Source of the DNA: Amycolatopsis acididurans
Lineage (GTDB): Bacteria > Actinomycetota > Actinomycetes > Mycobacteriales > Pseudonocardiaceae
DNA length: 44,329 bases
NCBI RefSeq assembly: GCF_012328925.1
Contig: NZ_JAAXLS010000053.1
Coordinates: forward strand, 1 to 44,329
Reading direction: 5' to 3'
Every line of letters starts with the position of its first letter. Position 1 is the stretch's first letter. Both the position numbers and the translations under genes were made by a program. The notes under the pieces are model-generated. The model searched no databases, had not been told where the DNA came from, and saw only the letters and a list, made by a program, of their open reading frames with translations. Below, in pieces: positions 37,418 to 44,329 of this stretch.

Positions 37418-38218
37418 ATGTGGCGGACAGTCCGCGGGCACATCGTGCTCGCCGTGCTCGGGCTGCTGTGCGTGTTCCCGATCTACTGGCTCTACGCGAC
37501 CTCCTTGCGGCGCCCGGGCGACATCCTGTCGCTGAAACCGTTCCCGTGGCCGCTGTCGTTCGCCAACTATGCCGACGCGGCCGCCAAGATCGACGTGCTC
37601 GGCCTGCTGGGCAACACGATGCTCGTCGCGCTGCTCACCGCGTTCGGTCAGCTGCTCACCGGGCTGCTGGCGGCCTACGCGTTCGCCGCGTGGCGCTTTC
37701 CCCTCCAACGTCTGCTGTTCCTGCTGTTCGTGGGCACGTGGCTGGTGCCGTTCCAGGTCACGATGCTGCCGAACTACGTGCTGCTGTTCCAGCTGGGACT
37801 GCTCAACACCCTCGCCGGCGTGGTGATCCCGAACCTGTGCTCGGCGCTGGGCGTGCTGATGCTGCGCCAGCACCTGGACGGCTTCCCTCAGGAGTTGCTG
37901 GAGGCATCCAAGATGGACGGCCGTTCGTCGTGGGCGACGTTGTGGACGGTGGTGGTGCCGAACCTGCGGCCCGCGCTCGCGGCGCTGGCGATCCTGTTGT
38001 TCGTCAACGCGTGGAACGAGTACTTCTGGCCTGCGATGGTGCTGCAGCGCAACAATGCCGTGCTTCAGCTCGGCCTGCGCAGCTTCATGGGCAGCGAGGG
38101 CAACGACTGGGGTCCGTTGATGGCCGTGGCCGGGCTCGCGTGCTTGCCGGTGTTCGCACTGTACCTGGTGCTGCAGCGGCACATCGTCAACGCGTTCGTC
38201 CGCTCCGGTCTCAAGTAG
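37418..38218 (+). CDS. ABC transporter permease (MalG/UgpE-like)
   Basis: The 266-residue protein starts at the ATG at 37418 after AGGAG. It has six transmembrane segments and an EAA loop at PQELLEASKMDGRSSWATLW. The N-terminal WLYATSLRRPGDI and late NAWNEYFWP match MalG-type subunits. It is the last gene of the operon, closed by the perfect palindrome at 38222-38269. Confidence 0.92.
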   Translation: MWRTVRGHIVLAVLGLLCVFPIYWLYATSLRRPGDILSLKPFPWPLSFANYADAAAKIDVLGLLGNTMLVALLTAFGQLLTGLLAAYAFAAWRFPLQRLLFLLFVGTWLVPFQVTMLPNYVLLFQLGLLNTLAGVVIPNLCSALGVLMLRQHLDGFPQELLEASKMDGRSSWATLWTVVVPNLRPALAALAILLFVNAWNEYFWPAMVLQRNNAVLQLGLRSFMGSEGNDWGPLMAVAGLACLPVFALYLVLQRHIVNAFVRSGLK

Positions 38219-38221
38219 ACA

Positions 38222-38269
38222 CGACGACAAAGCGCCGCCGTCCCGCGGGACGGCGGCGCTTTGTCGTCG
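38222..38269. terminator. Bidirectional terminator, 48-bp perfect palindrome
   Basis: Two 24-bp arms meet with no loop at 38245/38246 (centre TCCCGCGGGA, flanks CGACGACAAAGCG and CGCTTTGTCGTCG). It lies 3 bp after the permease stop and 16 bp before the pfaD-like stop on the other strand. The AAAG/CTTT blocks give a short T-containing run in the RNA on each side, so it should end both convergent operons. Confidence 0.8.
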
Positions 38270-38285
38270 CACGACAGCCGGCCGG

Positions 38286-39836
38286 TCATCGCCTCCGTGC
38301 GGGCAGTGGGCTCGGCACGTAGGTCGTGCACGCGGCGGGGAGCCGGACACCGGCGAGCCGCAGCTGAGCGGCCCGGCCGGCGAACGCGGCGCCGCGCATG
38401 ATCTGGGTCGCGATCTCGGCGACGTGCCGGTTCGCCGGTGCGGCGAGGTAGGTCCCGGTGACCCAGGTGTTGAACGCGCCCATCGCGGGTCCGCACCAGA
38501 TCTGGTAGTCGCCGGTACGTTCGGGCGTGCCCGCGATGCTCCAGCCCGAGGACAGGCCGAGATACCACCGGAAGATCAGCGCCATCCGCCGCTTGGAGTT
38601 GCCTTCGGCGCGTTCGATCTGCCCCGGGTCGCGTTCGGTGAAGAACCGCACGCAATCGGTCCACACGTCCTCCAACGGGCGCTGGAAGATCCGCTGTTCC
38701 AGTTCCGTGCGCTCGGCGGCGGGCAGCGACTCGATTCCGTCGTAGGCCCGGTAGGTGTCGTAGAGCCGCTTCGCGCGGCCCGCGAACATCGTGCCGCGCT
38801 TGAGCACCTGGACGTCCACACCCATCTCGAACATGTCCGCCGAGGGCGCCATCTCGCAGTCGGTCACCCCGGCCGCGGCGAGCAGCAGCTTCGTGGCCGC
38901 GGACTGGTCGGCCTCCACCGAGGCCTGGTTGACCGATCCGGTGACCACATACGACGCGCCGAGGGTGAACGCCGCGGCCGCCGACACCGGCGTGCCGATG
39001 CCACCCGCCGCGCCGATCCGCACCGCGTGCCCGGTTTCCCGGGCCACCCGATCGCGCAAGGCGATCAGTTCCGGCAGCAGCACGACCAGCGGACGGCCGT
39101 CGGTGTGCCCGCCGGAGTCCGCTTCCGCCGTGATGTCGTCGGCCATCGGTACGGTGCGGCCCAGTTCGGCCTGCTCCGCGGTGATCTCGCCGGATTCCAG
39201 GAGCGTCCTGATGAGACGTTCCGGCGCGGGCCGCAGGAAACGCTCGGCGACCTCGGCGCGTGACACCTTGGCGATGATGCGGTGCCTGCTCCCCTCGCGG
39301 CTCAGTCCGGTCAGCCGGTACCGCACGACCTGCGGGGTGAGATCGAGGAACGCCGAGGCCTCCACACACCGGACACCGTGCGCGAGGCAGGTGTCCACAA
39401 TGGCCCTTTCGAACGCGGTTTCACTGGGGCTGTGGATCAGATTCACCGCGAACGGCTTACCGGGCGCGCCTCGCCGGATGGTCGTGAGCGCCTCGTCGAT
39501 CCGCGCCGGAACCACGCCCGCGGCGCCGAAAGATGCGAGATAGCCTGCGTTGGCGAGCGCCACGACCATCTTCGCGGACGCGATGCCGTTGGCCATGGCA
39601 CCGGCGTGGTAGGCCTGAGCCACCCCGTGCATCTCGCGGAAGGTGCTGTCTCCCAGTGATTCCGGTGGCAGCGGCGGCACCGCGGCGAGCACCTGAGCTC
39701 GCCGCGCCGACTGCTCGTTCGTCGTGACCGCGACCCCGTGGGCGTCCCGCACCACGAACACCGGCTTGTCCAGTTGCGACAGTTCGGCGTAGATGGTGGC
39801 TTCGTCACGGGCGGGCGGCGAAGCGGTCGTGGTCAC
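38286..39836 (-). CDS. pfaD: PfaD-family enoyl reductase of a PUFA/polyketide synthase
   Basis: The 516-residue protein starts at a GTG (39836; 39839 is an alternative) whose last bases overlap the upstream stop as GTGA. It is a TIM-barrel flavoprotein of the nitronate monooxygenase-related PfaD family. Seen motifs include FAVNLIHSPSET, VRCVEASAFLDLTP, GAAGGIGTPVSAAAAFTLGA, VTGSVNQ, and a late RWYLGLSSGW and DYQIWCGPAMGAFN. PfaD acts in trans as the enoyl reductase of polyunsaturated fatty acid synthases, and size and sequence fit. The last gene of an operon with a double-hotdog dehydratase and a PfaA-like synthase. Confidence 0.92.
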   Translation of the reverse strand: MTTTASPPARDEATIYAELSQLDKPVFVVRDAHGVAVTTNEQSARRAQVLAAVPPLPPESLGDSTFREMHGVAQAYHAGAMANGIASAKMVVALANAGYLASFGAAGVVPARIDEALTTIRRGAPGKPFAVNLIHSPSETAFERAIVDTCLAHGVRCVEASAFLDLTPQVVRYRLTGLSREGSRHRIIAKVSRAEVAERFLRPAPERLIRTLLESGEITAEQAELGRTVPMADDITAEADSGGHTDGRPLVVLLPELIALRDRVARETGHAVRIGAAGGIGTPVSAAAAFTLGASYVVTGSVNQASVEADQSAATKLLLAAAGVTDCEMAPSADMFEMGVDVQVLKRGTMFAGRAKRLYDTYRAYDGIESLPAAERTELEQRIFQRPLEDVWTDCVRFFTERDPGQIERAEGNSKRRMALIFRWYLGLSSGWSIAGTPERTGDYQIWCGPAMGAFNTWVTGTYLAAPANRHVAEIATQIMRGAAFAGRAAQLRLAGVRLPAACTTYVPSPLPARRR

Positions 39837-41671
39837 CACGGCTGCGCTCCCCGCTCCCGCAGTTCCACCGCGATATCGGTCAGTTCGTAGATCCGCAGGC
39901 CCGGTTTCCACAGGCTCGCGTCGGCGATGACACGCACCCGGCCCGGCGCGCGCCGGACCTCCTTGATATGCGCTTCCATTGTGGACGTGCCGTCGGTGGG
40001 CAGGAACTGGCCGCGGTACTTCCAGGTGAACGGGTCGCCGACGGGCACCACGAATCCGGCGTCGGTCAGGCCCGGCTCGGTGTCGAGCAGCCACTGCTGC
40101 AGCGCCTGGATCACCGATTCGACGCCGAGCGAGCCGGGGATCACCGGGTCCAGATGGAAGTGCCGGGCGAAGAACCAGTCGTGCGGGTCGATACGGCGAA
40201 CCGAGTGCAGGTAGCCCTTGCCGTATTCGCCGCCGCCGTCGACCACGTCCACGTAGTCCAGCAGATCGAGTTTTCCACGTGGGACGGTCATGCCGAGCCG
40301 CCGCGTGGCCGGGTCGTTCTCCTCCAGCCAGGTGGGCACGGACTTGCCCGCGTCCAGTCCGGTCTGGTTGGCCAGCGCCTGATCGCTGAAATAGCCGAAC
40401 AGTGTTTCGCCCTGGTAGAACGGTTTCCCGTCGGTGTAGAGGGTGTACTCGAAGTTCTGCAACGACGAACCGGGCAGGATCGTCGTGGACACCAGTTTCG
40501 ACTTCTGGCGGATCGTTTTGTCCCGCAGGTCCACCTCGCGCAGCACCGTCGCGGTGCCACCGAGGTTGCGCAGGCTCATCGTCGCCTCCGGCGCGGACAG
40601 GGTCGGACCGAGGTAGTAGCCGATGAGCAGCGCCGCCTGCAGCGAGGTCTCCATGTAGACGAAGTTCGGCATGGAGTCGTTGGCCGTGTCGGCGTAGTAC
40701 CAGGAGTCGGCGGGCGAGTCGTACTCGGTCTCGTACGTCGCCGTGTCCAGCTGCCCGCGCTTGCCGTCGATCGAGATGACCCGGTCCACCAGCAGCAGCC
40801 CGCCGGTCGGCAGGCGCGTGGCCTTCCGGCCCGTGTAGTGCGCGAACTCGGGGCCGAACGCGATGCCCTGGTCGCCGCGCGCCAGGTGCGCCAAGTGGAA
40901 CTCGCTCAGCAGCGCGCCCTTGCGCCCCAGCCAGGCGGGCACGACGCCGCCCTGCAACGGTCCGATCGCGACGCCGGGCTTCTCGTGCACGGCCAGGGTC
41001 AGGCCACGCACCGTCCCGGTGGGACATTCGATGTCGGCACGAAGCCACGGCCGCGGCACCAGGTCCGCCGTGCCGAGGGTGAGCCGGAGCGGCCCGCTCG
41101 CGGTGCCCTCGGCCCGGCAACTCTGCTCGACGAACATCGAGTCCGCGAGGCACAGGTGCAGGCCGAGGTACATCGCGAACACCCGCAGGGCCTGGGCGGC
41201 GGCCGCGGCCAGGTCGGCGGTCGTGCTGGTGGCGACGAGACCTGCGCGGCCCAGCTCGACGTGATCGAGCACCGGCTCGCCGATCCGGATGTCCGGGTTC
41301 GCGCCGTCCTGCTCGTAGGCGGGCCCGAACACACCGGCGATATCGCCTTGGGCCAGCCTGTCGAGGTGGGTTCGGTCGAGCCGGGTGACAGTGGTCCTGG
41401 CGAGCGGCTTGAACGAGCCTTCCTCGGCAGGCCCCTGCGGCCGGCCCGCGGCGGGAGCAGCCCCGGGCTGCCGGATCATCAGCCGCTGCATCGCGGTCTG
41501 CGCCCGCAACGCGCTGATGTGCGCGTCCATGACGGACATCCGCAGTTGACGCGCCAGCTCGGCTGCGTCGGTCGTGACCGGCGCTCGGACCGCCTCGGGA
41601 TCCGGCTCCGGCCCGGCCATCCACGCCAGTGCGGCGAACGGTTCGCCGACGAACTCGACCACGCCGGTCAT
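39833..41671 (-). CDS. Stand-alone FabA-like double-hotdog dehydratase/isomerase of a PUFA-type synthase
   Basis: The 612-residue protein starts at the ATG at 41671, behind GGAGGGA, overlapping the upstream TGA as ATGA. An N-terminal stretch of about 90 residues has no recognised domain. Residues 100-340 and 360-612 look like two FabA-related hotdog units. The second has the active-site pattern RHFHLDPVIPGSLGVESVIQ, with His as in FabA (H..DPV.PG). The first has GRKATRLPTGGLLLVDRV and a degenerate site. In PfaC these domains are fused behind ketosynthase and chain-length-factor domains; here none is present on this protein. The role in dehydration/isomerisation of the chain is inferred. Confidence 0.85.
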   Translation of the reverse strand: MTGVVEFVGEPFAALAWMAGPEPDPEAVRAPVTTDAAELARQLRMSVMDAHISALRAQTAMQRLMIRQPGAAPAAGRPQGPAEEGSFKPLARTTVTRLDRTHLDRLAQGDIAGVFGPAYEQDGANPDIRIGEPVLDHVELGRAGLVATSTTADLAAAAAQALRVFAMYLGLHLCLADSMFVEQSCRAEGTASGPLRLTLGTADLVPRPWLRADIECPTGTVRGLTLAVHEKPGVAIGPLQGGVVPAWLGRKGALLSEFHLAHLARGDQGIAFGPEFAHYTGRKATRLPTGGLLLVDRVISIDGKRGQLDTATYETEYDSPADSWYYADTANDSMPNFVYMETSLQAALLIGYYLGPTLSAPEATMSLRNLGGTATVLREVDLRDKTIRQKSKLVSTTILPGSSLQNFEYTLYTDGKPFYQGETLFGYFSDQALANQTGLDAGKSVPTWLEENDPATRRLGMTVPRGKLDLLDYVDVVDGGGEYGKGYLHSVRRIDPHDWFFARHFHLDPVIPGSLGVESVIQALQQWLLDTEPGLTDAGFVVPVGDPFTWKYRGQFLPTDGTSTMEAHIKEVRRAPGRVRVIADASLWKPGLRIYELTDIAVELRERGAQPW

Positions 41672-44329
41672 GCTGTTCCCTCCGAAAGCCAGCCGCGAAC
41701 CGACTCGCGGAACTTCTCCGTCATGTCCGGTGTGGACACCACGGTCACTCCTTGGAATCTCTGCAGGACACGGCCCTGCCCGTCGCAGGCCGTCGCGGTC
41801 ACGGTCGCACCGCCCGCCGAGGTGCGGGCGTTGTCGAGCACCAGCACGAACGGCTGGTCGTCGGGCAGTTGCGCGAAGTACTCGGCGTGGGCGATGCCCA
41901 GCGGCAGGCAGGCCTGGCCGAGCATGTCCCTGCCCAGCACCGGTGGTCCCTGCAGGAGCAGATCCGCCAGCACCGGACTGTGCAGCCGTCCGCTGTAGGC
42001 GCCGTCGGCCACCGGATCGTCGGCCAAGCGGCATTCGAGCACCAGTGTCCCTTCACCACGGTCGAGAATGCGGCGCATGCCCTGCAGGCGCGGACCGTGG
42101 AACTGGGTCGCTTCGCGGTAGATCGCGAGCGCGTCCTCTTCACCGTCGCCGAACCCGTAGGCCTTGACCATCGGGGCTCGCGACGTGGTCGGCGCGAGCA
42201 CGAATGTCGCGGCGTAGTGCGAGGTGTTCGGGTCGGATCGCACCGCGGCCTTGACTGTGACGCGGCTTCCGTCGGCTTCTCCGGCCGCCGCCTCGACGCG
42301 CAGCCCCTCGGGTAGCGCGCCCGCGAAGACGATTCCCTTGTGGACCTGGTAGTCGCGGACCTCGATGACCTGCAGTCCGGGATGGGCGCGTTCCAGGACG
42401 TTGATCAGCCAGCCGAGCCCGAAGGTGGCGGGCAGCACCGCGTGCTCGCCGATCCGGTGGGCCTGGATGACCGGGTCCTCGGGCAGTGCGGCCAGGTCGC
42501 GACGTGCGGTGAACGCCGGCACCGCAACGGGCCCGTTGTCCGACAGCGACACGTCTTCGCCGATGAGCACACACGTCTCGTCCACATGGGACCCGGTGAA
42601 CTGCTCGGCGAAGGCTCGCGCCCCGGCCTCCGGGTTCAGCAGCGGGACCCCGCGCGCGGCGAACAGCTCCCGGAGTTCGGGTGTGACCATGCCGCCGTCC
42701 CAGGCGCCCCAGTCGACCGCCGTGACGTGTGCCTGGGGGTGGCGGGCCTTCCAGCTCGCCGCGACGCGGCACAGGGCCTCGTTCGCGGCGGCGTAGTCGG
42801 CCTGGCCGGCGTTGCCGAGCAGGCCCGCGACCGAGGTGAAGAACAGCAGGTGCCGCAGCTGTCCGGGGTCGAGCGCGGTCAGCACCGCGTGTGCCCCGGC
42901 GAGTTTCGCGTCGAACACCCGGTTGATCTGTTCCTCGGTCTTGTCCGCGATGAACGCGTCCGCGAGCACGCCCGCGCCGTGGACGAACCCGGTGATCGGC
43001 TCACCCGAAAGCGCTTTCCTGACCGCTTCCGCGTCGGTGACGTCCACCGTGAGGTAGCGCGCCCTGGTGCCGAGTGCCGCGAGCGTGGCGCGGATCTCGC
43101 GCTGGGCGAGCAGGTCGCGGTAGCGGCGTTCGACCTCGCGTGGCGTGGGTTCGGCGAGGTTGGCGATGACGGCCGGTTTGAGGTCGGGGTCGGCGACCCC
43201 GGCCGCCCACGCCGGCTCGTCGGTCAGTTCGGTACGGCCCAGCAGGAGGAACCCGGCGGAGCTGTGTCCGGCGAGTGCCCTTACGCAGAGCGCCGTGACA
43301 CCGCGGGCTCCCCCGCTGACCACGAGCAGTTCGTCCGGGCCGAGCCGAAGGGTCTCCAGGTCGGTCCTGGTGTCCACTGTGGAGGTTTCCTGTGCCGGCG
43401 CGTGCCTGCTGGGCACGATCGTGCACCGCCGGCCTTGCGCGTCTATGCCGACTTCGAGGGTGTCGGTGGCGGCGTCGTAGAGCTCGTCGATGACCGCGCG
43501 CGGTGGGGCCTCGGGGTCGAGGTCGATAGCGCGGCAGAACAGTTGCGGCGCCTCGGCCGCCAGTGTTTTGACCACGCCACCGGCGCCGCCGAGCAGCGCG
43601 TCGGCCGGTTCACGGCGCCTCTGCCAGCCGAGCTCGCCGTCGAGCCGGGTGAGGGTGACGAACGCCGTGCGGGTTTCGGCGGCGAGGTGTGGCAGGGCCT
43701 GCTTGGCGACGAGGATCGTGGCGGCGAGGCGCTGGGTGCTGGTAGCCCAGTCGCCGGTGTTGTCCAGTGCGACCAGGCAGAGGTCGACCGGGCCGGGGAT
43801 CTCGTCGCGGTGGACCTGCCAGCCGCGGGCTTCGAGCGCGGCGGCGAGGTCGTCCGGGGCGCCGAACACGGCGGCTACGGGGTTGGCGCGGTAGGGGTTG
43901 TCGAGCTGGTCGATCGCCGGGAGCGCGACAAGCTCGACCCGGTGCCGGGGCGCCGTTGCCCCGGCCTCACGCGCTTTTGGGGCGGCATCACCCGCGCCTT
44001 CCAGGTAGGCCACGATCTGATCCAGTGTGCGCAGCTCCCCCAGCTGCTCCGGACCCACCTCCGGCAGACCCGGGATCTTCTCCTGCACCGCACCCAGCAC
44101 CTGAACCCGCTTGATCGAATCCACGCCAAGGTCGGCTTCCAGATCCATCGCGGGATCGATCATGCTCACCGGATAGCCCGTCTTCTCCGCCACCACGTCG
44201 AGGAGGACGGCCCGGACGTCGTGGGTGGGCTCGGGCTGTGCCGGGCCAGGTTCGGGGGCGGCCGGAACCGGGACCTGGAGCTGAGTGGGGGCGGCCGGCG
44301 CCTGCGGCTGGGCGGGAGTCGGGGCCTGT
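41668..44329 (-). CDS. PfaA-like iterative synthase, C-terminal part (ACP-KR-DH), continues past the right edge
   Basis: 886 residues of the C-terminus are visible, with no start inside the window. In order: an Ala/Pro/Gln-rich linker, an acyl carrier protein with the PUFA-type site LGVDSIKRVQ (Ser carries phosphopantetheine), a ketoreductase from about residue 290 of the visible part (VVSGGARGVTAL nucleotide loop, then Ser/Tyr in FFTSVAGLLGNAGQADYAAANE), and a polyketide-type dehydratase fold (AHRIGEHAVLPATFGLGW, an HxxxGxxxxP-like site). This ACP-KR-DH order matches the end of PfaA. KS and AT domains are expected upstream, outside the window. The linker is typical of the space between AT and tandem ACPs, so more ACPs may precede. 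Confidence 0.9.
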   Translation of the reverse strand, partial: QAPTPAQPQAPAAPTQLQVPVPAAPEPGPAQPEPTHDVRAVLLDVVAEKTGYPVSMIDPAMDLEADLGVDSIKRVQVLGAVQEKIPGLPEVGPEQLGELRTLDQIVAYLEGAGDAAPKAREAGATAPRHRVELVALPAIDQLDNPYRANPVAAVFGAPDDLAAALEARGWQVHRDEIPGPVDLCLVALDNTGDWATSTQRLAATILVAKQALPHLAAETRTAFVTLTRLDGELGWQRRREPADALLGGAGGVVKTLAAEAPQLFCRAIDLDPEAPPRAVIDELYDAATDTLEVGIDAQGRRCTIVPSRHAPAQETSTVDTRTDLETLRLGPDELLVVSGGARGVTALCVRALAGHSSAGFLLLGRTELTDEPAWAAGVADPDLKPAVIANLAEPTPREVERRYRDLLAQREIRATLAALGTRARYLTVDVTDAEAVRKALSGEPITGFVHGAGVLADAFIADKTEEQINRVFDAKLAGAHAVLTALDPGQLRHLLFFTSVAGLLGNAGQADYAAANEALCRVAASWKARHPQAHVTAVDWGAWDGGMVTPELRELFAARGVPLLNPEAGARAFAEQFTGSHVDETCVLIGEDVSLSDNGPVAVPAFTARRDLAALPEDPVIQAHRIGEHAVLPATFGLGWLINVLERAHPGLQVIEVRDYQVHKGIVFAGALPEGLRVEAAAGEADGSRVTVKAAVRSDPNTSHYAATFVLAPTTSRAPMVKAYGFGDGEEDALAIYREATQFHGPRLQGMRRILDRGEGTLVLECRLADDPVADGAYSGRLHSPVLADLLLQGPPVLGRDMLGQACLPLGIAHAEYFAQLPDDQPFVLVLDNARTSAGGATVTATACDGQGRVLQRFQGVTVVSTPDMTEKFRESVRGWLSEGTA

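Overview
The window is high-GC actinobacterial DNA. GTG/TTG starts, Ala/Arg/Pro-rich proteins, an ECF41 sigma factor, a DUF574 methyltransferase, deazaflavin-type nitroreductase and DUF5134 genes point to a Pseudonocardiaceae-like genome such as Amycolatopsis. This placement is inferred from the gene families alone. No rRNA, tRNA or CRISPR array was seen.

Left edge (1-1363): nested insertion sequences. An IS3/IS150-type element has its orfB cut off before the third catalytic residue, next to the end of what looks like an IS256-family element that runs off the window. The IS3 end lies 27 bp downstream of a four-gene leftward operon (1391-5382). That operon encodes a secreted beta-propeller protein resembling SBP56/methanethiol oxidase, a polytopic membrane protein with His-rich ends, and two tiny secreted hydrophobic proteins. 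Its 430-bp upstream region holds an 11-bp tandem repeat, a dyad over a possible -10, a strong nested hairpin, and a leftward promoter whose spacer contains a 13-bp palindrome. The same palindrome sits between the -35 and -10 of the promoter of the divergent gene pair beside the TetR regulator (5814-6581). This suggests one TetR regulon covering both sides, and it is the best candidate here for an undescribed system.

Middle (6600-31970): a small Prim-Pol-like protein, a secreted GH3 beta-glucan glucohydrolase, an ECF41 sigma factor with a candidate autoregulated promoter, a VC0807-type membrane protein, a very large single-chain acyl-CoA carboxylase (biotin carboxylase, BCCP and carboxyltransferase in one 1823-aa protein), a deazaflavin-dependent oxidoreductase, a GGDEF/degenerate-EAL protein, a secreted lysozyme-fold protein and a DHA2 exporter. 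Acyl-CoA metabolism follows: an acyl-CoA synthetase and GAF-LuxR regulator face an HMG-CoA lyase across a 44-bp inverted-repeat operator. Then come DUF5134, VOC, DUF574 methyltransferase and metallo-hydrolase genes. A phthalate-dioxygenase-type reductase is divergent from an acyl-CoA dehydrogenase / hotdog thioesterase / alpha-beta hydrolase operon.

Right (32000-44329): an intergenic nested inverted-repeat element, a second DHA2 exporter, and a complete carbohydrate-type ABC importer operon (ATPase, lipoprotein, two permeases) with an internal hairpin and a 48-bp perfect palindrome as terminator. Convergent to it is a translationally coupled PUFA-synthase-like (secondary lipid) operon: a PfaA-like ACP-KR-DH protein that continues past the right edge, a stand-alone double-hotdog dehydratase, and a PfaD enoyl reductase.
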